DNA of 34,027 bases from SKVL01 sp051747785 (GTDB lineage: Bacteria > Patescibacteriota > Minisyncoccia > Phycocordibacterales > CSBR16-193). A program made the translations under genes and the position numbers. Of the stretch, positions 1 to 5,753 are shown piece by piece (the stretch's first letter is position 1; every line of letters starts with the position of its first letter). The DNA lies in NCBI GenBank assembly GCA_051747785.1, contig JBNJGN010000005.1, forward strand, positions 1-34,027, written 5' to 3'. The notes below the pieces were generated by a model. It had not been told where the DNA came from and did not search any database. It saw only the letters and a list, made by a program, of their open reading frames with translations.

Positions 1-91
1 TCCTACAAAAATATAGTCGCTTCGCTCGTTTTGTGTTACCCCGAAAGACGAGCTTTCGGGATCCTACAAAAATATAGTCGCTTCGCTCGTT
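1..91. repeat. 30-bp direct repeat, two copies (1-30 and 62-91)
   Basis: A perfect 30-bp repeat, beginning TCCTACAAAA and ending CGCTTCGCTCGTT, occurs at 1-30 and 62-91. The 31-nt spacer contains an 8-bp inverted repeat (40-47 with 53-60, CCCGAAAG/CTTTCGGG). The window starts at the first copy, so more copies may lie outside. The CGCTTCGCTCG part is itself partly self-complementary. No gene is supported here. Confidence 0.85.
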
Positions 92-96
92 ATTTT

Positions 97-299
97 TGTG
101 GACCTGAGGAGACTCGGTGTCAAGTCGCTAAGCTCATTCGTCCCTTCGGTCCTCATTCGCTAAGCGCTTCCTACCCGGGCTCGTCTGTCGCTCCAAGTTT
201 TCGCGACATGACTCCGCCTTTCTCGTCTCCACGCACGCAAAGAAATTTGCGTGCTTCATCTCCACACTCACGTTGTTCGTGTGGACCTGAGGAGACTCG
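97..299. repeat. Duplicated tRNA-Ala 3' end and hairpin-rich spacer
   Basis: A 20-bp sequence, TGTGGACCTGAGGAGACTCG, occurs at 97-116 and again at 280-299. The second copy is the 3' end of the tRNA-Ala(GGC) gene (bases 282-299). The 163 bp between the copies are richer in G+C than the surroundings and hold hairpins: 233-241 with 246-254 (9 bp, GAAA loop) and 261-267 with 279-285 (TCCACAC/GTGTGGA), the latter overlapping the tRNA end. A reading frame spanning this region runs through the repeats and into the antisense of the tRNA, so I do not call a gene. A duplicated tRNA end can be left by integration, but slippage is equally possible. Confidence 0.7.
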
Positions 300-354
300 A
301 ACTCCTTACCTCGCCCATGCCATGGGCGCGCTCTACCAGCTGAGCTACAGGCCC
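282..354 (-). tRNA. tRNA-Ala (anticodon GGC)
   Basis: The minus strand folds into a full cloverleaf: acceptor stem GGGCCTG/CAGGTCC with one G-U pair, D-arm GCTC/GAGC, anticodon stem CGCCC/GGGCG around loop ATGGCAT (anticodon GGC), and T-arm AGGAG/CTCCT with loop TTCGAGT. The length is 73 nt with discriminator A. The 3' CCA is not encoded (the next bases are CAC), so a CCA-adding enzyme must complete it. Confidence 0.95.
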
Positions 355-427
355 TTATTAAACTCTGACGATTATAGCATAAATTACAGATTGAAAAAAT
401 ACTTATAATATAGTATTTTTACCATAC

Positions 428-511
428 GCCCGGGTGGTGGAATTGGTAGACACGCGGCACTCAAAATGCCGTGGCATTTATGCCGTGCCGGTTCAAGTCC
501 GGCCCCGGGCA
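428..511 (+). tRNA. tRNA-Leu (anticodon CAA)
   Basis: This is an 84-nt class II tRNA. The acceptor stem is GCCCGGG/CCCGGGC, the anticodon stem CGGCA/TGCCG encloses loop CTCAAAA (anticodon CAA), the long variable arm has stem GGCA/TGCC, and the T-arm is GCCGG/CCGGC with loop TTCAAGT. The discriminator is A and CCA is not encoded. It faces away from tRNA-Ala(GGC) and is followed directly by a hairpin terminator. Confidence 0.95.
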
Positions 512-512
512 C

Positions 513-550
513 AAAAAAAGAAGTGTTGGGTTACCAACACTTCTTAATTT
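513..550. terminator. Bidirectional hairpin terminator
   Basis: A perfect 12-bp stem (518-529 with 534-545, AAGAAGTGTTGG/CCAACACTTCTT) has a 4-nt loop. An A-tract at 513-519 becomes a T-run on the minus strand, and TTCTTAATTT follows on the plus strand. It can end tRNA-Leu from the left and the 580-960 gene from the right. Confidence 0.8.
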
Positions 551-579
551 AAAGTTCCACAAATTAAAAAGGAAGATGA

Positions 580-960
580 TCAATGTAGTCTCTTTAAAGA
601 GAGCCCATTTCTCATTAAAATCTGAATAGAGAGAGGTTCATGATCCTCCCAAGTAACTTCTCCGTTTTCTAGCATCTCATATGTCCGCATTTCACAAGAG
701 ATACTATTCAGTTTGTAAAATTCTACTGAAGGAATCAGGTAGACAAACTCCCCCTTGCTGCTATCAGGAAAATTATGTAAGTACTGATAAAGGATCTTAC
801 GCCCCTCTAATCTTTTGATCTCGGAGGGGAACTCTTCAAAAGTCATAAGAACAACATAGCCCTTGCTCTCACCTCCAAGAGACCTGGCCTTGTCAATGTT
901 TTTAAATACAACTCTTTCAGTTTCTACTTGAAAAGACTGAACATTTTGTTCGTTAGCCAT
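580..960 (-). CDS. Hypothetical protein, 126 aa
   Basis: I do not recognise this family. The start is ATG at 960 (MANEQNVQSF), because AAAGGAGG lies 7-8 nt upstream of it; a longer version from a TTG at 1077 would run through the promoter and palindrome. The 126-residue product is soluble-looking, without signal peptide or membrane helix, and has mixed charged and aromatic content (GYVVLMTFEEFPSEIKRLEG, WEDHEPLSIQIL). It is monocistronic: a bidirectional terminator follows, and a divergent zinc-ribbon gene starts at 1170. A TATACT at 1021-1026 (minus) with a weak -35 could be its promoter, just below a 10-bp palindrome at 1051-1079. The strong Shine-Dalgarno is shared with other accessory genes of the window and not with the core genes. 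Confidence 0.75.
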   Translation of the reverse strand: MANEQNVQSFQVETERVVFKNIDKARSLGGESKGYVVLMTFEEFPSEIKRLEGRKILYQYLHNFPDSSKGEFVYLIPSVEFYKLNSISCEMRTYEMLENGEVTWEDHEPLSIQILMRNGLSLKRLH

Positions 961-1050
961 AAAAAACCTCCTTTTATGTAATGAACATCCTGAAAAATAT
1001 CCTGTTTGCAAGAATACAGTAGTATAATAAAAAAGGCAATTATTTTCATT

Positions 1051-1079
1051 AGTTGATAAAAGTATTGATTTTATCAACT
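1051..1079. promoter_or_regulatory. Operator-like palindrome between divergent genes
   Basis: A perfect inverted repeat, AGTTGATAAA (1051-1060) and TTTATCAACT (1070-1079), has a 9-nt spacer and lies between the divergent genes starting at 960 and 1170. A plus-strand promoter candidate, TTGATT (1065-1070) - 17 nt - TAGATT (1088-1093), overlaps its right arm. The position suits a repressor binding site; that role is inferred. Confidence 0.45.
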
Positions 1080-1169
1080 ATATCGTATAGATTTAATTTA
1101 GATGTTTTAATGATCTTATAGTCCTTTTATAAAAAGTATAAAGAGTCATAAACAGAAAAGGAGGTACCA

Positions 1170-1385
1170 ATGAGTAAGATGCCGGTTTCGCCCTTCTCGA
1201 AATCAGTAAAATGCAAAAACTGTTTCAGTAAATTTGAGGTTACAATCAAGACAGAGGAGTCAAATCCGAGCACCACAGTTAAGTGCCCTAAATGCAATAG
1301 TTGGCACCACATAAAGTGCCGACACAGAAAACCTCAAAAGGGCCCTAACTCAAAACTCGTAAGAAGTGTTGTATTAATGAATTAA
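1170..1385 (+). CDS. Small zinc-ribbon protein, 71 aa
   Basis: Two CxxC knuckles are visible: C15-KN-C18 and C39-PK-C42. They are about 20 residues apart, the usual spacing of a zinc ribbon, with a further C50 and two histidines (HH, residues 46-47) nearby. The C-terminal third is basic (RHRKPQKGPNSK). Such small proteins often bind nucleic acid or act in a larger complex, but nothing here fixes a target. The start is set by AAAAGGAGG at 1157-1164, five bases before the ATG. A hairpin at 1402-1423 follows. It is divergent from the 580-960 gene and shares a palindrome with it, so the two may be co-regulated (inference). Confidence 0.75.
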   Translation: MSKMPVSPFSKSVKCKNCFSKFEVTIKTEESNPSTTVKCPKCNSWHHIKCRHRKPQKGPNSKLVRSVVLMN

Positions 1386-1401
1386 TGAACTGGCTCTAAA
1401 T

Positions 1402-1423
1402 ACCCCGCCTCTAAAGGCGGGGT
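1402..1423. terminator. Hairpin between convergent genes
   Basis: An 8-bp stem, ACCCCGCC (1402-1409) and GGCGGGGT (1416-1423), has a 6-nt loop and lies between the convergent zinc-ribbon gene and the response-regulator operon. The T-tracts on both sides are weak (CCGTTTATTG on plus, ATTTAGAG on minus). It is probably a shared terminator. Confidence 0.6.
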
Positions 1424-1442
1424 CCGTTTATTGAACACGTTA

Positions 1443-1811
1443 CTATTCTGAAACTTTTTTGAGTTTTTCTACTATTTCTCCAGGTGTAAAATGAGCCTTT
1501 ACAAGGTAATCAGACGCACCTAATTCCATACCTCTGTCCACTTCGCTTTTTTGACCTAAATTGGAAAGTATTATAACAGGTATATCTTTTAGAGCTTCAT
1601 CATTTTTTATTGTTTCCAATAGTTCAAAACCGTTAACGCCAGGAAGAATAAGGTCTAGTAAAATAACATCAGGATTGGTCTCTCTTACCTGCTTCTCTCC
1701 TTCTGATCCATCAACCACCAAAAAAACCTGATATCCCTCCTTTTCTAATTTTCGACTCATCATATCACGAAGAAGCTTATCATCTTCTATGATCATTATT
1801 TTTTTATCCAT
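1443..1811 (-). CDS. Single-domain response regulator (CheY-like)
   Basis: At 122 aa this is a receiver domain with no output domain. The acidic pocket is E9-D10-D11, the phospho-acceptor is D53 (in ILLDLILPG), the switch Ser is S83 (IILSN), and the conserved Lys is K105 (YLVKA). It lies last in a leftward operon, 29 bp after a second receiver and downstream of the histidine kinase at 2345-4096. The two receivers are clearly related to each other (LKD-PVI--SN-GQ, ELGA-D--VK). With no DNA-binding domain, it must act by protein contact or as a phosphate carrier. The partner kinase is inferred from the operon only. Confidence 0.93.
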   Translation of the reverse strand: MDKKIMIIEDDKLLRDMMSRKLEKEGYQVFLVVDGSEGEKQVRETNPDVILLDLILPGVNGFELLETIKNDEALKDIPVIILSNLGQKSEVDRGMELGASDYLVKAHFTPGEIVEKLKKVSE

Positions 1812-1840
1812 AACAAAAATTTACTTAAACTATATTGAGC

Positions 1841-2242
1841 TTACTCACTTACTTCTTCGCTATCAACAGAATCGCCTTTACCTATCTGTTTTTCAACCAT
1901 ATCAACCACCTCTTGCGGATCAAGTTCCGTTTTTACTATCCAATCAACTGCACCAAGCTCTTGTGCTCTATCTATATCCACCGGTTGACCGGAATTGGAG
2001 ACGACTATTACAGGAACATCTTTTAATTCATCTATATTAACAATATTCTCCATCAACTCAAAACCATCCATTTTGGGCATAACAATATCTAGAAGAATAA
2101 GATCTGGACGGTCATCTTTTACCTTTCTAAGGCCTTCTTCCCCGTCTACGGCAACCTCAACACTATAACCATTCTTTTTTAGCTTTTTCTCTAGCAAGTC
2201 TCTTAATATTACCTCATCTTCTATTAAAGTGATCTTTTTCAT
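1841..2242 (-). CDS. Single-domain response regulator (CheY-like), second copy
   Basis: A 133-aa receiver domain with acidic pocket E8-D9-E10, phospho-acceptor D52 (LILLDIVMPKMDG), switch S82 and Lys K104 (WIVKT). The end carries a short acidic/Ser tail (DSVDSEEVSE) that the neighbouring copy lacks. It lies 102 bp downstream of the histidine kinase and 29 bp upstream of the other receiver. The similarity in sequence and adjacency suggests a tandem duplication. The pair could divide the kinase signal, one acting on a target and one as a phosphate sink, as with CheY pairs elsewhere; this division is inference. Confidence 0.93.
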   Translation of the reverse strand: MKKITLIEDEVILRDLLEKKLKKNGYSVEVAVDGEEGLRKVKDDRPDLILLDIVMPKMDGFELMENIVNIDELKDVPVIVVSNSGQPVDIDRAQELGAVDWIVKTELDPQEVVDMVEKQIGKGDSVDSEEVSE

Positions 2243-2344
2243 ATTATTAAGGACCTATTATTATTTAAAATTATAACTATATTTAATATTATATCTAAAA
2301 GAAGATTTGTCAAAGCACTTCTCTTTACAATATTTTAGTTTTTT

Positions 2345-4096
2345 CTATTCTGTCATATCACCCTTTCCTATAACAGGAAGTACAAAGAAGAAAGAACTTC
2401 CTTCTCCTTCCTTTGAGTCAAAGCCTATTTCTCCACCATGAGACTCCACGATATTCTTGGAGATAAACAGCCCCAAACCCGAACCCTCTGTGTCCATCCG
2501 TTGAACATTCTCTGCCCTAGAGAACTTATCAAACATCTTATCTCTATGTTCTTTCGGTATACCTACCCCCGTATCAGAAACCTCTACTTTTACCTTTTCG
2601 TCGCCATCCAAAAATTCAACCTTTAAAGTTATCTTTCCTTCTTCGGTATATTTAACAGCATTATCAAGAAAGTTCTTTAGCACTAAAACCAACTCTTCTT
2701 TATCTGCCTTTATTGTCAATGCACCCTTTTTAAATTCACACATTTCAAATTCAAGCCCCTTTGACTCAACTATGCCCCTATACTCTTCCAACGCAAGATC
2801 AATAACTTCTTTTATATTTATTTCCTTCATTTCGTAAACATTCCTATCTTCTTCAATACGGTTTACGTTTAGAAGGTCATTAACCAAGTTGATCATTCTC
2901 TCATTAGCTTCATAGGCTTTTACTACCATATCATTTATCTCCGAAGAAGAATCCATTCCTTCTATCTCTTCAGATAAAGTCCTCAACGTCCACTTAATAC
3001 CAGCCAGAGGTGTTCTAAGCTGATGAGCTGCCAGAGAAACAAACTCGTTTTTCATTTTCTCCAAATTCTTTTCCCTTGTAATATCATGAACTATTATCAG
3101 AGATCCTATGGTTTCTTCTTCATAATGAACCTGTACAGAACTTACCTCCATAAAAACGCTTTCCCCAAAGTTAACCTCTTCCCGGAAAACATTATCAGTA
3201 TTTTGATCTACGACATCTATGGTCTTACTAAGATTAGCATCCAACTTCTTCAGCTCTCCCCTTTTTTTATCAATAACATCATCGGATGATAAACTAAAAA
3301 TGTTTTCAGCTTGAGGATTAACAAACTTAAGATTCTCATAACGGTCAAAGAAAAGAAGTCCGTCAGTGAAATTGTTAACAATAGCCATTGTCTTTTCTTT
3401 CTCCTCTTGAGCTCTTTGAGATGCTTCCTCAAGGTCTTCAGCTAGATTCAAAAGTGCCTTACGGCTTTTTTCTTCCATTTTGGCTTTTTTCTCAACCTCT
3501 CTGGTCTTTTCTTCAAGCGCCTTCATTCTCTTTTTAGCTTTTTCTTCAAGGTTCTCAGCTAATTCCCGCAACTGGCGCGTACGCGCTTTTACTCTCACTT
3601 CCAAAACCTGCTCAGACTCTTGAAGTTGTTCTTTTGTTTTTTCTATTTCTTCTGTTCTTTCCTTTATCTTTCTTTCTAATTCTTCTTCCAATTCTTTTTT
3701 ATCGGTTATCTCTATAGCAGTTACAAAGTAACCGCAAAGAGTACCGCTCTTGTTAAAAATAGTTCCCACCGAGGCCTTTACGGGAATCTCTTCTCCTTTT
3801 TTATTCAATAGAGTAAAATAACCGTCTTTAACATCTCTCTCTTTTTCATTCCAACTGATCAATTCTTCGATCTTTTCATTTTCTTTAAAAAAAGAAGAGG
3901 GCTTGGATCCCAGTATCTCTTCTTCCTCATAACCGGTAAACTCCTTAAATACACGACTACAGAATTCAATCAAGTTAGAAGAGCCCACCCGGCAAAAAAC
4001 CAGGGGCATGAAATAGTGAAGCTCATCATTAAAATCATGATGATTATTATCCAAAGAGTCTTCTGTTTCTTTTTTAGGAACTTTACCCTCTTCCAT
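2345..4096 (-). CDS. Soluble hybrid-free PAS-PAS sensor histidine kinase
   Basis: 583 aa with no transmembrane segment, so it senses in the cytoplasm. Domains in order: PAS1 about 30-135; a long charged coiled coil about 135-240, rich in Glu and Lys; PAS2 about 240-342; HisKA with phospho-His H358 (in SLAAHQLRTPLAG); and HATPase_c with N-box N479 (FLDNAVKYTEEG), G1 box DTGVGIP (508-514) and G2 box GSGLGL (538-543). All catalytic motifs are intact. It is the first gene of a leftward operon with two receivers. Just upstream of ATG there is TAGAAT and no Shine-Dalgarno, as for other core genes here. Ligand unknown; cysteines C35, C46 and C121 in PAS1 might relate to redox sensing, which is speculation. 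Confidence 0.95.
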   Translation of the reverse strand: MEEGKVPKKETEDSLDNNHHDFNDELHYFMPLVFCRVGSSNLIEFCSRVFKEFTGYEEEEILGSKPSSFFKENEKIEELISWNEKERDVKDGYFTLLNKKGEEIPVKASVGTIFNKSGTLCGYFVTAIEITDKKELEEELERKIKERTEEIEKTKEQLQESEQVLEVRVKARTRQLRELAENLEEKAKKRMKALEEKTREVEKKAKMEEKSRKALLNLAEDLEEASQRAQEEKEKTMAIVNNFTDGLLFFDRYENLKFVNPQAENIFSLSSDDVIDKKRGELKKLDANLSKTIDVVDQNTDNVFREEVNFGESVFMEVSSVQVHYEEETIGSLIIVHDITREKNLEKMKNEFVSLAAHQLRTPLAGIKWTLRTLSEEIEGMDSSSEINDMVVKAYEANERMINLVNDLLNVNRIEEDRNVYEMKEINIKEVIDLALEEYRGIVESKGLEFEMCEFKKGALTIKADKEELVLVLKNFLDNAVKYTEEGKITLKVEFLDGDEKVKVEVSDTGVGIPKEHRDKMFDKFSRAENVQRMDTEGSGLGLFISKNIVESHGGEIGFDSKEGEGSSFFFVLPVIGKGDMTE

Positions 4097-4215
4097 TTTA
4101 TTCTATCATTTTAGATAAAACACTTATCAATAAGTGTAAAATAAAAGCAAAAAAATCAAAAGGGAGAACTGTTAACTCCTTTAGGGCAAATGAAGTAGAG
4201 ACAGTAAATGAATCT

Positions 4216-4292
4216 TGGTGGACCCAGCCGGATTCGAACCGGCGGCCTTCCGCGTGCAAAGCGGACGCTCTAGCCATCTGAGCTATGGGCCC
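4216..4292 (-). tRNA. tRNA-Ala (anticodon TGC), CCA encoded
   Basis: The minus strand gives a full cloverleaf: acceptor GGGCCCA/TGGGTCC (one G-U pair), D-arm GCTC/GAGC, anticodon stem TCCGC/GCGGA with loop TTTGCAC (anticodon TGC), and T-arm GCCGG/CCGGC with loop TTCGAAT. The discriminator A at 4219 is followed by an encoded CCA (4216-4218), unlike the two other tRNAs of the window. Confidence 0.96.
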
Positions 4293-4581
4293 ATTAATAT
4301 CTTAAGGATAGTTAAATACCTTGAAGATAGAAACACTTTACCAGAAAAAACAGACGATTTCCAATAATTTATAGGGGCACAGATATTTTTTTAATCTGCC
4401 CGTAATTACTCAATTACTAAAGACACGGTGATCACCTTCTCCTATTTTAAAATAACAGTCCAATAGAGAACTTTCTCTGAACTTCTCCAGATTGAATAGG
4501 AAGCGTTCTGATAGTCCATAAATCCGCCTTAATTGAGCAGTAAAACCGCTTTTAGGATAGTCAATTCCAGAGAGATGCTTA
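4293..4581. other. Intergenic stretch without a supported gene
   Basis: Between tRNA-Ala(TGC) and the terminator at 4582 I see no convincing gene. A 64-codon minus-strand frame (4410-4604) has its only ATG inside the loop of that terminator hairpin and no ribosome binding site. A bulged hairpin at about 4373-4401 (GGGCACAGAT/ATCTGCCC) has no T-run on either strand. Confidence 0.5.
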
Positions 4582-4614
4582 CAAAAAGAAAACCCGGCAT
4601 CCAAGGATGCCGGG
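4582..4614 (-). terminator. Strong intrinsic terminator, minus strand
   Basis: A perfect 10-bp GC-rich stem, CCCGGCATCC (4593-4602) and GGATGCCGGG (4605-4614), is followed on the minus strand by TTTTCTTTTTG. It ends leftward transcription from uvrC-ddl and the Ltp gene. It lies more than 250 bp beyond the Ltp stop codon, which suits an original ddl terminator displaced by an insertion. Confidence 0.88.
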
Positions 4615-4678
4615 GCGCACTTTCACTATAAAAAACCTACATAACCAAAGGTTACATATATTAAATGCCACTACGTTC

Positions 4679-4758
4679 CAGCGTATGCGATGTTTTTGCG
4701 ACCAACGGGAGCAAAAATATGGGTGAGGGGCGAGCTCAGCCCCGAACCGCATACGCTG
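4679..4758. repeat. Cloverleaf-like DNA element (nested inverted repeats)
   Basis: An 11-bp perfect closing stem (CAGCGTATGCG at 4679-4689, CGCATACGCTG at 4748-4758) encloses two hairpins. One is a 10-bp stem with one G-T pair (4690-4699 with 4711-4720). The other is a 5-bp stem (GGGGC 4727-4731 with GCCCC 4739-4743) whose loop contains the palindrome GAGCTC. A further hairpin, CGAGGG (4766-4771) with CCCTCG (4806-4811), lies just beyond. The layout recalls folded recombination sites such as integron attC, but the attC core consensus is not met. Confidence 0.7.
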
Positions 4759-4867
4759 TGTTGTGCGAGGGTGAGAGGAACGGAGTGGAGCGAAAGCGCA
4801 GCGCCCCCTCGAGTTCTCTTTTGTGAAAAACCTAATTCAATTTTGGCACTTTTTATTCCGTTGATTG

Positions 4868-5692
4868 TTATAAACCAACTACGTCAGCTCCATGCTCGGC
4901 TTGAGCTTGTGTGAATCCTTCGTATTTCAACTGTTCAATTAAACTGCCACGAGAAAAAGCTGAATATTCCATGTATGCTTCCGCTGATTTAGCAGCCTGC
5001 TCAAACCAGTCAGCACCAGAATTATCTGCGCCGTAAACTGCATCAGCATGTGAAAATTGCTCATATTCTAACTGTTCAATCAAGTCACTGTAAGAAAAGG
5101 CAGAATAGTCTAAATAAGCCTTTGCACTTCTTACCGCATTTCTTTGACTAACCGTTTCAGCTGGTTCTGGTGCTGGTTCCGTTTCTGGCTCTGGTTCATT
5201 TACGGTTTGCGTAGAAGTTGGTTCTGGCTCTTCTGGAATTTCAGCTTTTTCGGGCGTAGGATTTGTTTCTGTTTTTTCTTCGTTAGTTACTTGTTCGTTG
5301 GTTTCAGCTTGCGGCTGTTCTTCGTTCACTGGTTCAGTTGTAACTGTTTCATCGACCACTTCTTCATTTTGAATAGCCTGTTGTTCTTCTTTTTGTGATT
5401 CGGCTTGTTGTGTATTGGGAACATCGGAAGTGTCGACTGTCGCACCAAAAATTATTAGACCGATAATGATAACGACAATTTTCATGCCCCTTGAAAGATG
5501 AAACTTCCATTTTTGATCTACTAACTTTGTAACAGGCGGAAGAAGAACAGCCGCCATAATTAACATAACCAAACCTGGTATTGGCTCTGAAAAAACAGAA
5601 ACAATTCCGGTCAAAGCAAAAAGAACCCCGAATATCCAGCTCAGAATTAAGTCTACTGAGATTTTTTTGCTTGGTGTTGTTTGTTCGCTCAT
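4868..5692 (-). CDS. Membrane-anchored Ltp-repeat protein (superinfection-exclusion type)
   Basis: 274 aa from ATG at 5692 (MSEQTTPSKK). A longer frame from ATG 5761 overlaps the ddl stop and reads through the inverted repeat, so I reject it. Layout: three hydrophobic helices (about 13-34, 39-56, 69-86), a Pro/Glu/Thr-rich linker (about 90-181), and two tandem repeats of about 46 residues (182-228, 229-274) sharing AKAYLDYSAFS / AEAYMEYSAFS, LIEQL-YE-F and GAD. These repeats match what I know of the Ltp / host cell surface-exposed lipoprotein family (PF07553). Its founding member, from Streptococcus phage TP-J34, blocks DNA injection by infecting phage. No lipobox Cys is visible; helices replace the lipid anchor. 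No Shine-Dalgarno is visible. Function here is inferred from the family. Confidence 0.85.
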   Translation of the reverse strand: MSEQTTPSKKISVDLILSWIFGVLFALTGIVSVFSEPIPGLVMLIMAAVLLPPVTKLVDQKWKFHLSRGMKIVVIIIGLIIFGATVDTSDVPNTQQAESQKEEQQAIQNEEVVDETVTTEPVNEEQPQAETNEQVTNEEKTETNPTPEKAEIPEEPEPTSTQTVNEPEPETEPAPEPAETVSQRNAVRSAKAYLDYSAFSYSDLIEQLEYEQFSHADAVYGADNSGADWFEQAAKSAEAYMEYSAFSRGSLIEQLKYEGFTQAQAEHGADVVGL

Positions 5693-5753
5693 AGTTTTAA
5701 AAGTGCCAAAATTATCCTTGTTTTTATTTTTCACAAAAGAGAATTTCGCACAA

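Noticed and set aside
1..91. CRISPR-like layout: 30-bp repeat with 31-nt spacer
   Set aside because: Only two copies are visible, the spacer is a hairpin rather than unique sequence, and no cas gene is present in the window.
31..408. 125-codon plus-strand reading frame
   Set aside because: It runs through the repeats, hairpins and the antisense of tRNA-Ala(GGC), and has no ribosome binding site.
4410..4604. 64-codon minus-strand reading frame
   Set aside because: Its only ATG lies in the loop of the terminator at 4582-4614, and it has no ribosome binding site and no recognisable family. The residue composition looks protein-like, so a decayed fragment cannot be excluded.
4679..4768. Integron attC site
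   Set aside because: The outer palindrome and GTTGTGC are suggestive, but the paired RYYYAAC/GTTRRRY cores are not met, the structure has a multi-hairpin junction, and no integrase is seen.
4293..4867. RNase P RNA, tmRNA or SRP RNA in the gap
   Set aside because: None of their conserved core sequences is present on either strand.
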